NCBI RefSeq assembly: GCF_025118155.1
Contig: NW_026251399.1
Span: 62,001 to 126,000, forward strand
From: Cokeromyces recurvatus
Lineage: Eukaryota > Mucoromycota > Mucoromycetes > Mucorales > Mucoraceae
Reading direction: 5' to 3'
DNA length: 64,000 nt
Below, piece after piece: positions 21,015 through 32,454 of the stretch (positions are counted from its first letter, which is position 1; each line of letters opens with the position of its first letter). The position numbers were made by a program, and so were the translations under genes. Below the pieces are notes generated by a model. The model was not told where the DNA came from and did not search any database. It saw only the letters and a program-made list of their open reading frames with translations.

Positions 21015-24000
21015 ATGTGTACATTTGTATATTTGCTTATCTTTTTTATTATTTTTTTAAGGTTATTCAAAAATTTAAAAAAGATGAATATAATGTCCTT
21101 GTATCTACCAGTATTGGTGAGGAAGGTTTAGATATTGGTGAAATTGATTTAATTGTTTGCTTTGATTCTCAAACATCACCTATTCGAATGGTAATAAATG
21201 CTTATTTTTTTAAAAAAAAATATTCGAAAAACATCTAACTTTTACTAATGTAGCTACAAAGAATGGGAAGAACAGGTCGTAAGAGAAGAGGAAAATGTAT
21301 CTTACTTATGACCGAATCTGAGGAAACCAAGTTTGCTCAAGCCAAACAAACATATGAAAAAATCCAACAATTAGTAGCCCGTGGCGATCTCTTAAAATAC
21401 TATCACCCCAATCCTACTGTTATACCTGCCAACTACAAGCCTACTCTTTGTCGAAAAAAACTCACTGTTGGCACCTATCAGCCCAAAATAACTACGACCC
21501 GAAAACGTAAATTCCAAGAAGAGACTAACTTTACGTCAAACGGCTTTTTAAAACCCGATGCTCAGCAGTTGTTTTTGCAAGAATTAGGCGCAACAACTTT
21601 ATCGCAGGCCATAGAACGTCACTGGCCTATACATAAGACAATAAAAAGTCTTAGCAAGTATGTACCCTTACAAAGTCGTTTACAAAACACATCCCGTGTT
21701 GGTCATTCACGACGTACATTACAATTTACACAGGCGGTACAGAGAATGGAACATCTTATTCTACATCCAGAAGAAAAATCAAAATTGTCTATATCATTTA
21801 CTCAACCAATATCTTTGAGTTCCTCATCAAGACCGATCCAGCAGAAGTTGATATTGCCTTCTAAGAAGAATAAGAAACAGAAAACTCATCATGTAAATGA
21901 ATCAGAAGATGATGATCTTACTGATTTTATTGAAAATAATCCAAGTGCCGTAGATCAATTCATAGATAACCAAACGTTATATTTACCTACTAAGAGAAAA
22001 TTGGAGGATGATGGGTTAGATCAGAAATCCAATAAAAAGCATGATAAGGGTAAATCTAAAGAAATTTTACCCTTGGAACAAGTACAACCTAATGAAGTGG
22101 ATTTTTTTGACCCTACTACCTTTGATTTTCCAAGTTCGCCCTCTTGGGATCCTATTTTACCGGATAGTGTTTATGAAAATTTAGAAAACAATCAACTAAA
22201 TTTTGAAGAAATAAATGTTAAAACTATACCCCCATTATCGGAGGAAGCTGGTACTTCTACCTATATTACCCCTCAACAGTCTACTACTACTACTACTACT
22301 ATAATGAGTCCTAATAATAATAATCATTTTGACAGGGCTGCTAAAGATATACCCTTAGAATCCAAAAAAGATACTAACCATTCACAACTACCACCATTAC
22401 CACCACCACCACCACAACAACAACAACAACAATCACAACAACAACAAATGTCTATTGATATGTTAGATAGCATTGACTTTGATGATGATTTTTTCTCAGA
22501 AGATGAGGCCCTACTAGTTCAAGCTGAGACAATACTTACTTCTTTTAATCATCCAATTTTGCCTATTTATCCATTTGAGAAGAATTTAGTGGAGCCAAGT
22601 GAAGAGATAATGAACGTTATATTTACCGCAGTGGATCCTCCTGAGTTTACTAAAGATGCTCTACTCTTGTTTCAAGAGCGACAAATGGAGGTTCAGGCCA
22701 TGACAGGACACCAAGTTGCGATGAAATTATTAAACCACCCATTACCAAAGCCTCTATCATATAATTCAAGACTCACAACCACACGCCCAAAGAGCCCTTT
22801 ACAGAACGAGATTACAGCAGATCTAATGAATAATGATAGTGATGATGATTTTGAATTCAGTGATGGAATCTTTGCTTATTTACTTGAAAACAAGCTCTCA
22901 GAAGATGGAGAAGTAGCAGTAATCCAACAGGAATTTCCAGAGTTTTTTTTTGAAAAGGTATCCAATGATAGCAATATGCAATCTAATCATAAAGCAAATC
23001 CAAAATCTGAAGCTTTGAACAACCATTCCTCGTCTAATGTAACTAATAATAATGAGGTTACAAAGACTGAGCAACAAGCTGTACAAGAAGAAGAACAGGA
23101 AGAAATATTTGAGTTTAATTTTGATGATTCTTTTTTTAATGAAGAAGATAGTCAACCTCCTGTTGAAGAGAAGGATGAAAAGTCAGCATCATCTGTTCAA
23201 CAGCAAATAGGAAACCAAACAAAATCATCTAGTAGTCAACATGAAGATGAATATCAAGTTACACATATTGAACTAAAAAATGTAACTTCTTCTCAAACGA
23301 AAGACATGACAGAAGAAGAACAAAATAATGGTCTCCTAGACCAATTAGCCAAAGGCCTTTATTCTCCTTCTCCTTTGCGTAATAATAGATATCAAAGTAG
23401 TGAAAATGATGACTCTTCTCCATTAATCGGTAGACGTAGAAGGCTAGCGAAGAGGCCAATCATATTTGTAGAACAAGAAGATGAAGACATTAATGGCAAC
23501 AAACAACATCAGGCCAAAAAACGTCTTGTAAGAAAAATAAACTCTGATGACGATGATGACGACGATGACGATGATAGTATTGCATATATATCACCCTTAA
23601 GGATTCCTAAACAAGGCAAAAGAAAAGTTATATTGGGTAATAACCCGTTTATTGATGATGAAGCTGAAAGAAGTAGTGATGGAGGGCACACAACAACAAC
23701 AGCAACAGATGATTTAGAAGAAAGATCCACATCAATGTTAAATTCCTTTATTGATGATCATCCTACACAACAGCCAATGAGTAATATATATGCTCAAAGT
23801 TTATTGCAAGAAAGCAGTCAGCAAGCAAACAGAAAGCATTGGATGGACAAGTTCGATGTTAATAAATGGCTCCAAGTAAATGAGGAAGATAGTATTGTTG
23901 GTACTGAAGAGTCAGAAGAGGATCTCGAGAGTATACAGGATTTCTCTTCTGATCTTTTAATACAGGGACTAAGACAAGAAATTTATACAACAAATGATAA

Positions 24001-24019
24001 TGATGATGATTTTATGTAA
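19343..24019 (+). CDS. FANCM: FANCM/Mph1-type DEAH DNA helicase-translocase
   Basis: Exons 19343-20941, 21062-21190 and 21254-24019 encode 1497 aa. The helicase core is clear: Walker A ALPTGLGKT at 127-135, DEAH at 231-234, LSATPG after it, GEEGLDIGEIDLIVCFD near 552 and QRMGRTGRKRRG near 577. The GLGKT/DEAH/GEEGLD set and the helical insert between the RecA lobes are typical of FANCM/Mph1/Hef enzymes, which remodel stalled forks and D-loops. The C-terminal 900 residues are low in complexity, with acidic, poly-Gln and poly-Asp stretches and no visible nuclease fold. The first intron contains a (CA)n(TA)n microsatellite. The last codons overlap the 3' end of the protease gene on the other strand. 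Confidence 0.9.
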
Positions 24020-25008
24020 ATAATAATATATAAGAAGAAAATAAAAAATAAACAATTATTATTTTTTGTAAATAATGATGCTGCTTCATTTAACATCGGT
24101 TTACTTGATGTGATTATTGATGTTGTAGAATTGCCATCAAAATAGGGTGGCGTATATAATGGATCTGTCAAGTTCATCTTTGTAATCCCTGTCACATTGG
24201 ACATCCAATCCAACAGATATTGCACATTTGTAAAGACTTCTTTTACTTTACCAACACGTATAGGGCACGTTGGCTGATGAGGGACTGCATCATAAACTCC
24301 AAAGATACGCACTAATCCTCCAGCTACCAACGATTTATTATTGCTTTGATCAGAGATAATAAGAGGCCCACCTGAATCACCATGACATGCCATAGCTCCT
24401 AATCGATTCTCTGTTTCTATCGTCATATTTACCATAGCAGTAAGTTTTAATGGTAAACGTTGTAATGTAGATGCTGTATGACCATCTACATCCATATATC
24501 CTAGTCCTATCAATTCAGCTATAATACATATATATATATATATATGTATACCATTAAGAGCCATACACAGACGAATATGTAGATAAACAATAATAATACC
24601 TTGTGTTGTTGCTTTGGACAATACCATTTGAGATGACCAAAAAGTGGCATGGCTTATAGTACTTGATCTAACTAGAGGAGAAGCAAGACGAATAATGGCT
24701 GCATCAAAAACTAGTTCGTTTTCTACTGATCTATTATAATAAGGATGTATGATGTAATCTGCAATGGCTATCGTCTTATTATCGACAACAGCAAAATAGT
24801 TGGTGATGTCTTCAGTAGCATCTAAAAGACAATGTGCAGCCGTGAAAACATAGGCGGGATCATAGGAGATTAATGTCCCTCCACAAAGATGAGGATTACC
24901 TATCATAATATAAAAAGGATATTGAGTGATATTTAATACCTGTTCACCAAACTGAATACTATTAATCGCTATTAAAAAAGAAGCAAAAACTACTATATGT
25001 ACTATCAT
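23983..25008 (-). CDS. Secreted/membrane chymotrypsin-fold (S1) serine protease
   Basis: Exons 24600-25008 and 23983-24518 give 314 aa. The start at 25008 was chosen because it opens a classical signal peptide (IVHIVVFASFLIAINS). The triad is intact: His in TAAHC, Asp in VFDAAIIRL and Ser in GDSGGP, with CGGTLIS present. The residue at the trypsin Asp189 position is Met (GAMACHGDSGGP), which argues against trypsin-like specificity. No canonical I-V-G-G activation site is visible; the mature end would fall near FGEQVLNITQYPF. Several N-glycosylation sequons and a very hydrophobic C-terminus followed by a short polar tail suggest a membrane anchor. The 81-nt intron has no stop in frame. Confidence 0.8.
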   Translation of the reverse strand: MIVHIVVFASFLIAINSIQFGEQVLNITQYPFYIMIGNPHLCGGTLISYDPAYVFTAAHCLLDATEDITNYFAVVDNKTIAIADYIIHPYYNRSVENELVFDAAIIRLASPLVRSSTISHATFWSSQMVLSKATTQGIIIVYLHIRLCMALNGIHIYIYICIIAELIGLGYMDVDGHTASTLQRLPLKLTAMVNMTIETENRLGAMACHGDSGGPLIISDQSNNKSLVAGGLVRIFGVYDAVPHQPTCPIRVGKVKEVFTNVQYLLDWMSNVTGITKMNLTDPLYTPPYFDGNSTTSIITSSKPMLNEAASLFTKNNNCLFFIFFLYIIIYIKSSSLSFVV

Positions 25009-25171
25009 AATTGTAATACACACATATATATATATAAAAGAAAAAGAAAAAAGAAAACAATAGACTAAATTGTAATGATGTTCTTTTTTAAACCACATTT
25101 CGCTTAAAACAAAAAAAACGTTTACATTCTTACTGTCAAACTTATTATGTTTCAAAAAAAAAAAAAATTCT

Positions 25172-26927
25172 TTAATAATTTTGAGTGGAATAATTTTGTT
25201 GCTGTTGAGGATAACCAGATATAGTTTGAGAAGGAGAAACAGATGATGTATATGCGGTTTGGGATTGTTGCTGATGAGCGAGAGATGTGGAATTATAGTT
25301 AACAGGTGGATAATAATTGTTATCCGAAGTAGTTATTGACTGCTGAGGTGGAGCATAGTTTGTATAAGTTTGATGCTGTTGAGGAGGAGGAGGAGGAGAC
25401 ATTACAGTAGGGGCAGCAATATTATTAGTAGCAGTGGTAGCAGTCGTAGTAGTGTTATCAAAAGACGTCTGATGATATTGTTGCTGATAATCATAGGGCT
25501 GCTGTTGAGGATTAGTAGTAGTAACAGTGGAAGCGCCAGGTGCTGTCATAGCATCATTACTACCATAGATTGATGTAGATTGTGTATTAACCTGTACAGG
25601 ACTTTGCTGATAACCATAATTATTACTATAAGTAGATTGTTCAGTATAATAAGGTGATTGCTGATTTACTGCTGGTGGGTATCCATAAGTATTTGCAGTA
25701 GAATATTTTGCAATAGAATTAGAAAGCATACTGTCATACATTGTTCTCGCTCTCATAAATTTCTCATTTAAAGCAACAAGTTCATCTATTCATTAATCGT
25801 TAACACATATACATCTTTACATATCTTTATTTTTATTTTATTTTTACCTCTTTTTAAACTATATTTTTCAATCAGCTTAACTAACTTGGGTCGAATGGCG
25901 AGTGTACTGTTATACAATGATTGAAGCTCTTCATTATCAGAAAATGAAGTTGACGAGGTATCACTAGAAAGTATTTCCAATAAACGATCAATATTACGTG
26001 TCTCGTTCAAGACTTCATTTTCAATTGAGACTTCTTTTAAGAGATCAGAAGGAGAAGGGTCAACGATTTTTTCAACATAATTGACGGGGAAAATACCCGT
26101 TTTGCCACGAAGCTCCCCTTTCCACCAATCGCGATAAACACTTTCAATGACTCGAATAATATCCCCCTTTTGAAATCCAAGTTCACCTTGCTCTGTAGGT
26201 TGAAAATCATATAAGGCTCTAACTCGGGAAATTTGCGCAGTTTCATCATCTGCTGACTTTGGCTATATATTATAGGATTAATAAATAAGTAAAAATAAAT
26301 CAATAGATTTTTATACCTTAGTGGCAGTAACTGTAGGATTACTGTTCGAAGTAGTAGCTGTAGATGACTTATGACAAGGAAAAAAAGAATGAGACTATGT
26401 ATTGGTGTTTTAATTTTAAATTACCTTATAAGTATGACGATTCTCCGATTCAGAAAGTGAAAGTGCTAATGCAAGTTGTAATTCCTCTTCTTCTTTTTGT
26501 TTATCAAGTTCTGACTATAAACAAAGTATATAAATATATATAAATATCCAAAGAATTGAATTTTACCTGAGTAAACTCTTTTCTTGGCTTTTGTGGCGAA
26601 GGGAACTGAATACCTTCAGCACGTAAAGAATGGTATACTTCATTTATTAAACCAAGAGTGGAATCTGCCCTAAATTCAAAGGAGCACATTTGAATAAACT
26701 CTAGAATTCTCGTTTTTACTTTTGGATGAACTGTCTATTATCATTTACTTTATTAACAATTGTTTATAAGCTGTTTGGATATTTAAATATTACCTTATCA
26801 TGAACAAGCTTAGTTAAAGTATTTGTGAATGAGCGAGAAGATATTTCACGATGTACAGTAATATCACAATTTTTGACTAAAGCTTCAGCCAGCTATCAGC
26901 AATTAATTGTTAATTGTATTTTTTCTG

Positions 26928-26960
<33 letters not shown>

Positions 26961-27305
26961 TTTTTTTTTTTTCTTTAGTCTTACTGCAATGGCATAAAGT
27001 TGAACATTGGGATTTCTATTATTCAAGCGCTTTTCAACAGCAGCAATACAATCTCTTGCACTATATACAATAAAATTAATTCATAAAAACTATATGCTGA
27101 TACTTTTCTTTTCCATTAAATATTACCTATCGGGAGTAGCTCGGTTTAGTTTATCAGTTACTGCCAAGATAAGTTCCCAGTTTTCTACTGTAAGATTCTC
27201 ATTGGTTGCAGCAGCTTTTCAAAATGAAATTAAGTATAAATGCATACTAATTTTGTATGTTTACTTACTAACTGACTCATCAAATGGATTAACTCTTGAA
27301 AACAT
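25172..27305 (-). CDS. HSE1: Hse1/STAM, ESCRT-0 subunit
   Basis: Nine exons (27269-27305, 27127-27214, 26985-27060, 26794-26892, 26567-26734, 26425-26514, 26317-26367, 25848-26262, 25172-25785) join in phase to 545 aa. Residues 1-150 form a VHS domain (NENLTVENWELILAVTDKLN, RNPNVQLYAIA, LVKNCD). A ubiquitin-interacting motif EEEELQLALALSLSESE follows at about 165-181. An SH3 domain lies at about 211-268 (ALYDF...WWKGELRGKTGIFPVNYV), then a helical GAT-like region and a Gln/Asn/Tyr-rich tail. With Vps27 it sorts ubiquitinated cargo at endosomes. It shares a 79-bp divergent promoter with the pseudouridine synthase gene. Confidence 0.9.
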
Positions 27306-27384
27306 TTAATTTACTTTGTATAAAGAAAGAAAAAAAAAAAAAAAGCTCCTTCACAGAAAACTTGGCATATAAGCTGATAAATAT

Positions 27385-28913
27385 ATGGAACTTTTAGAAG
27401 CCCGTCGTCGTATACGGAGTATAAAAATACATCATTTGACTAGGAAAAAAAAAGAAAAAGAGGGGTGGAGAATCGATGTAATTATAATGTTTATTTTACA
27501 AAGGAATCAATGTCAATGGAATAAAAGGAAGAAACTATTAGCAACATTGTGGTATAAGAATAAATTGTTTACAACAAATACCTTAAAAGAAGAAACCGAT
27601 CTTGATACAGCTAATTATTATTTTGAAAATGGTAAAAGCATAAGTTGTGTTCATGCAACAAACTAACTTATTGAGTAGGATTTCGAAAAGTAAAACCATA
27701 TTATTTTCAATTTCGGGTTTTTGCAAAGCAAAGAATGATAGGCAAAACAGTCCTGAACGCATTTTTAAGTGAATTTCGGGGTCGATCAGAGCAATATTAT
27801 GTAATAATGATACTTAGTTGCTTGTTATCATATAATAATGTACATTCTTTAGAAAGATGCGATTGAAAAGGGACTAGTTACTGTTAATTACAAACCAACA
27901 ACTCCAGATTCAATTATTAAAAATCAAGATCTTCTAAATCATTTTGTTCATCGGCATGAGCCACCTGTTACAGATCAGCCTATAGAGATAATTTATGAAG
28001 ATGATCGATTATTTGTTATCAATAAACCTTCAAATATACAGGTAGAGTAAGCATATATAAAGAAATGATAAGTACTAAACTTTCATTACATAGGTTCATC
28101 CAGGTGGAAGATTTAGACATAACACAGTGATTCATGTTATGCGAAAAGAATTAAATTACGACACATTATTTCGTAAATACTTATAATATATGTATATATT
28201 ATTCTTTTGATATGTAATGACATTATATAGCTTTGAATAGGTTGGATAGATATACTTCAGGATTAATGATTATTTGTAAATCTTCTATTAATGCAAATAG
28301 TATTGCTGAACAAATGAGATCAGCAGAAATTCAAAAAGAGTATCTATGTCGAGTTTCAGGGAAATTTCCCAGGTAAGCTTTTCAAGATTTACTTACATAT
28401 CACCTTTTTAAACAAAACAAAAAAAAAAAAAGGGAGCAGATTATTTGTGAGGCACCCATCAAGACTCTTTCTTACAAAGTTTCTTTTAATTATATTCACC
28501 CAGAAGGAAAAGCCTGCAGAACTCTCTTTGAAAGAATCAGTTATGATGGAGATACAAGCCTTATTCGATGCAAACCCTTAACAGGACGAACACATCAAAT
28601 ACGTATTCACTTACGACATTTAGGTTTTCCTATTACCAATGACCCCATTTATGGTTATAAAACCCCTTGGACATCTATGTTAACAAAAAATAATTTTGAA
28701 TCTGTGATTGATAGTATGATTGAACATGCGCCTTACGATTATATGGATGATGACCCATCTTCAACTTTGCCTCGTTGTTCTGAATGTAATATACCTCTTA
28801 TTCAAGATGGCCTTAATGATACCAAGAACTCTCTTTGGCTTCATGCTTATAAATATACTGGTAAAGATTGGTCTTTTGAAACTCCTTCTTTACCAGTTTG
28901 GGTCAATGCTTAA
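27385..28913 (+). CDS. RluA-family pseudouridine synthase (RPUSD2/Pus9-like)
   Basis: Six exons (27385-27631, 27679-27800, 27853-28041, 28094-28172, 28231-28372, 28433-28913) encode about 419 aa. It has an S4-like entry (GKTVLNAFLSEF...YYKDAIEKGLVTVNY), the IIYEDDRLFVINKPSNIQVHPGG strand, the catalytic Asp in NRLDRYTSGLM, and PLTGRTHQIRIHLRHLGFPI. The C-terminal CSEC...LWLHAYKY segment is typical of the eukaryotic Pus8/Pus9/RPUSD2 branch, which makes pseudouridine 32 in tRNA or modifies mRNA. The usual His before RLD is Asn here. The first 50 residues are open but not recognisable, so the true start may be further downstream or an extra intron may exist. Confidence 0.85.
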
Positions 28914-29030
28914 AAAAAAATCTTTCTTTATTCTAAAAAAAGGCAAAAGTACTATAAGAGCAATGTTTCTTATCTACTATATATAAAGTAATTGTAACAG
29001 ATATATATATATATATATATATATAGCTGT

Positions 29031-30334
29031 TTATCTATGATAAATTGAAGAGTATGGTGGAGCAATGCCCAATATTGTCTCTGGAGTAACAGGCATAACA
29101 GGTCTTATAATAAGATTAGCTGGGCTCTTTTTGTTTGTAGTTGTTTGATGTTTTAACTTCTTCTGTGCAGGTGAATCTGCAAAACGAACCTGTAATGGAG
29201 CTAATGATGAGCCTGAAATTGAATATCCATTAAATTTTTCAATAATTGCCATAGCAGAAGGCCGATTCACTAATCTTTAACATAGTATATTTATGTTTAT
29301 ACATATTACAACTAACTATATGACAAATTGGTTACCTTGCAAATCCAACACCTCTACTTAAACCAGTATTCTGGTCACGTAATATACGATTGGATAAAAC
29401 TGGATATGGTTTAAATAATTCCTCTAGATCCTAAATATAAATTCATTATATCGTAGAGTACTTATAAATGACTATGACTGCCTTACTTGTTCATTCATAT
29501 TGAAAGGCAAATTAGAGATATAAATATTCGTCGATGTTTCATCTTGGAGACTTTTTAAACGAGAACTAAATGATTCCTTTTTTTTTTTAAAGATTAAAAA
29601 AGATTGGTTTATATTGCTTATATATATATGTATTATATACTTCACTTGTCCTATACGAGCTAAAGAAGCTTGGTATCCTAATGTATTTAAACCTTGAATG
29701 GCTTGTTGACAATGTTTTGGATTTTCATACATTACAAATCCATATCCTTTACATTTACCTGTCTTTTGATCAAGGATAGCTTTTGAGGAGCTAATTGAAC
29801 CATAACTATAAGAATTTAATTAATTATATTATGATGTTTTATATGTTCTATACTTTACTTTTTACACAAATTGTAGAATGTTTCATCAGTTTCCTTTGAT
29901 GATAATCCACGTACATAAACATTTTGTGAATGAGTATCTAATAAGTCATAATTCTTATCTATGGTATTTTGCTGTGGAAGTAAAGGAGGTGATAAAACAA
30001 ACGCAGGATTGTTTGCTGATGAAAGAAGTAAGGTAGGACTAAAAGGGGGACTTGAAGGATGTGGGTAATGAAGAAGATGATGAGAATGTAAAATAGACGA
30101 TCCTGGATAACTGTTCCCATAGTGATGATCAGTAGGTGATTGATAATATTGAACTGAAAAAGGTTGTTGTGGATAGATATAAGTAAAAGTTGTAGTTGTT
30201 GTAGTAGTAGTAGTAGCAGCAGCAGCAGCAGCTACCAGATCATCATTAGGTGAAGTTGTTCTTAGGCGTGAATGTTGATTTGTCTTGTGACGATGATGGC
30301 GAGTAGCAGAACTTCCTAGTTCTCCTTCAGTCAT
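29031..30334 (-). CDS. Two-RRM RNA-binding protein, RBMS/MSSP-like
   Basis: Exons 29859-30334, 29646-29805, 29487-29576, 29336-29430 and 29031-29274 give 354 aa. The N-terminal half is low in complexity, with Ala/Thr runs and Pro/Ser/His-rich sequence. Two RRMs follow. The first has NVYVRGL, YGSISSSKAILDQKTGKCKG and YGFVMY. The second has NIYISNLPFNMNEQDLEELF and RILRDQNTGLSRGVGFAR. The order and the DEx(E/D)TFYNLCK spacing resemble RBMS/MSSP proteins and fungal relatives that bind AU-rich RNA. I chose the ATG at 30334; an upstream in-frame codon would add a hydrophobic stretch that looks like untranslated sequence. It converges on the pseudouridine synthase gene. Confidence 0.85.
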
Positions 30335-31030
30335 TATATCAAAGAAAAGAAGAAAGGTCAAAGAAAAATAAAGAGTCGTCACAAAGCGCACATGATATCA
30401 AAAATACATTTTGATGAAGCCCCTGAGATTCGGTAAACTAATAATAATAATAATATACATGTATACATATTCATTTAAGAAAGTAAGAGATCAATGATTT
30501 TGAATAAAAATAATCATTATAAATTCTATGTGATAGTTTTCCTTATTACTACTAGTACTACTACTTATATGCATGTTACCTATATTAATGATTCCTAATT
30601 TCCGGGGTTGGGAGAGGGTAGGGGGAAATAATGATGATGATTTCATATGTAGTATTCATTTTCAACTTGTTTATTATCATATTACTGTATAGCCCCATAG
30701 TCTGGGGTTATGGAAGAAGGCTTTTCTCTTTAATGTAAGAAGAAAAAAAAAGAGGGCCTTATGTAAATTTATAGTACCTTTAAAATATATGTTTTATTTA
30801 TTGACAAAATTTAAACCCAATGAGCACATTGATAATTATATATAAAAATTGTCCGAGGAAGTTCTTCTTTAAAGTGAATTAAAAGCCTTTAATAGACTCA
30901 GGGGGAAAGAAACAATAGATGAAGTATTTTCGGATGAAATCGAGACTAGTTAAAAAAAAAAAGTTATATTAAACAGTACAATTTTGAGTAGTAAAAATAG
31001 ATTTACCTAAAAAAATATAAATTTTCCATT
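30335..31030. other. Intergenic, no gene seen
   Basis: Upstream region of the RBMS-like gene. It contains GGGGTTGGGAGAGGGTAGGG (30604-30623), a rare G-rich stretch in this DNA, and otherwise AT-rich sequence. No supportable coding sequence. Confidence 0.5.
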
Positions 31031-31039
31031 AGGAAAACC

Positions 31040-31483
31040 CCGTGTTCGAGACGATAATGTTATTGTTTCTGATAAGAGAATGCAGAAGGATGATCTCGAC
31101 CAGTTATTATCTCACTAGAGATATGGTGGATATTTTTTGCAGCATTGTATTCACATTCAGACAGTATCTTACAGCTTTGGCAAGCTAAGAGGACACCATA
31201 ATAGCCTATTATTAGAAACGTAAAATTTCATTTAAAGCATGATGAATGACAGGTCTGTTTCATATAAAAGCATATTTGTTAAATTGGTATTAGCAGAGCA
31301 GTAATAATTAATTGCTTTGGGTATTCTATGTTCACCTATAGTAGCTACAATCAAAGCATCGTGTTTGTATATATTCAACAATTCTTTCCACTATGCATGG
31401 GTGGCTCCTGCTTGAATATCTTTAAACTTGTCAGTGTCCTTTTTAACTATTCTATTCCCAAAGGCTATAACTGGAGTTTTCAT
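31040..31483 (-). pseudogene. Relic of a TnpB/Fanzor-like (OrfB zinc-ribbon) gene
   Basis: Read on the minus strand, the fragments fall in the right order for the C-terminal half of eukaryotic TnpB relatives. From 31483 down, MKTPVIAFGNRIVKKDTDKF corresponds to the (P)V(V/I)xFGdG strand. Next, around 31310-31390, ALIVATIGEHRIPKAINYYC corresponds to the xxVxTIDEyxTSxxCxxC region. Last, at 31111-31191, ACQSCKILSECEYNAAKNIH corresponds to the second CxxC of the zinc ribbon and the xxxNAAxNI motif around the third RuvC acid. Stops and frame changes separate the pieces. One Cys of the first pair and the acidic residue before NAA are altered, so it is dead. A (TA)n/(CA)n microsatellite at 31494-31532 interrupts the upstream side. 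Confidence 0.5.
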
Positions 31484-31492
31484 ATTATCCTG

Positions 31493-31493
<1 letters not shown>

Positions 31494-31523
<30 letters not shown>

Positions 31524-31532
31524 AGTGTGTGT
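31494..31532. repeat. (TA)n(TG)n compound microsatellite
   Basis: ATATATATAT followed by GTGTGTGTG repeats, lying at the edge of the TnpB/Fanzor-like relic. Similar TA/TG compounds occur at 20972-21010, 37919-37946 and 43197-43238. Confidence 0.8.
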
Positions 31533-32454
31533 GTCCAATACATACCTCTTTGCCCACTATGCAATAAGTATGTTATCATTCACAAAATATTTGTGCTTAT
31601 TTTACCATATCTCTTTTATAGTTTGGGAAGATTCATAAGAAGATTTTTATTCTTCACCCCATTCTCCTTATTTTTAATCTTATTCTTTCTTTTCTTCTAT
31701 TTATTAAAAATATTTACCGTTTCTTGCCTAGCACATTGTAAACTTTAGTAATAGGAAAAAAAATCCCCTATACAAATGAAGCACATGATCCATTGAAGGA
31801 TAGTATTCTTTTACACGAAGCATAATGTAGGTGATATATTCAGTGTGTCATGGCAAACTGACGGTTTTTAGTGCTGGTGTTTTTAAGAAAATATTACACA
31901 TTTTACTGCTTTATTCTCTATTGCTGTTTTCTTTTATGATGTTTAGATCCTATGAAAGAATAATATGATTTTTTAGTGACTGATTTTCTAATCTGATGCG
32001 GTATCTCACTATTGCTATAAGCAGCTGTAGTCACATTTGTCCTCATAGAGAAAATCCATCCATTTTTTGTCTATCTTCCTATCTTCTGATTCAGATAACA
32101 ACTTTATATTAAATTATTGGTTTAATAGAATTTGAAGCTTTGTTAGCAACAACAACACCATCTACAGCAAACCCGTCTGTTTGAATTAGGTTTTGGATAA
32201 AAAAAATTTCACTTTCTTTTTCTAGAAAGTTCAACTGCAAAAACATTTTCATACTATAGTCTCTACTTACCCTTCAATTCAAAGCATTTATTTCGAATCT
32301 AATTTGAAATAATACCCGATCGAAGTTCTTCTAAAGAGCTAACAACAACAGCACTACTTCCACTCTTCCAAGTGAAAGATCTTTTGACAGCTTTTACAGT
32401 AAATAAAAACTAAATTAGTTGTCCTTGTTGTAATAAAATAACTTCAGTTTATAG

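Noticed and set aside
30335..30391. Upstream extension of the RBMS-like protein by 19 residues
   Set aside because: The extra residues are a hydrophobic stretch not expected on an RRM protein; the ATG at 30334 gives a normal N-terminus.
31033..31120. Plus-strand frame GKPRVRDDNVIVSDKRMQKD ending in TAG
   Set aside because: It first looked like a gene tail, but the opposite strand reads the TnpB/Fanzor-like relic through the same bases, which explains the open frame.
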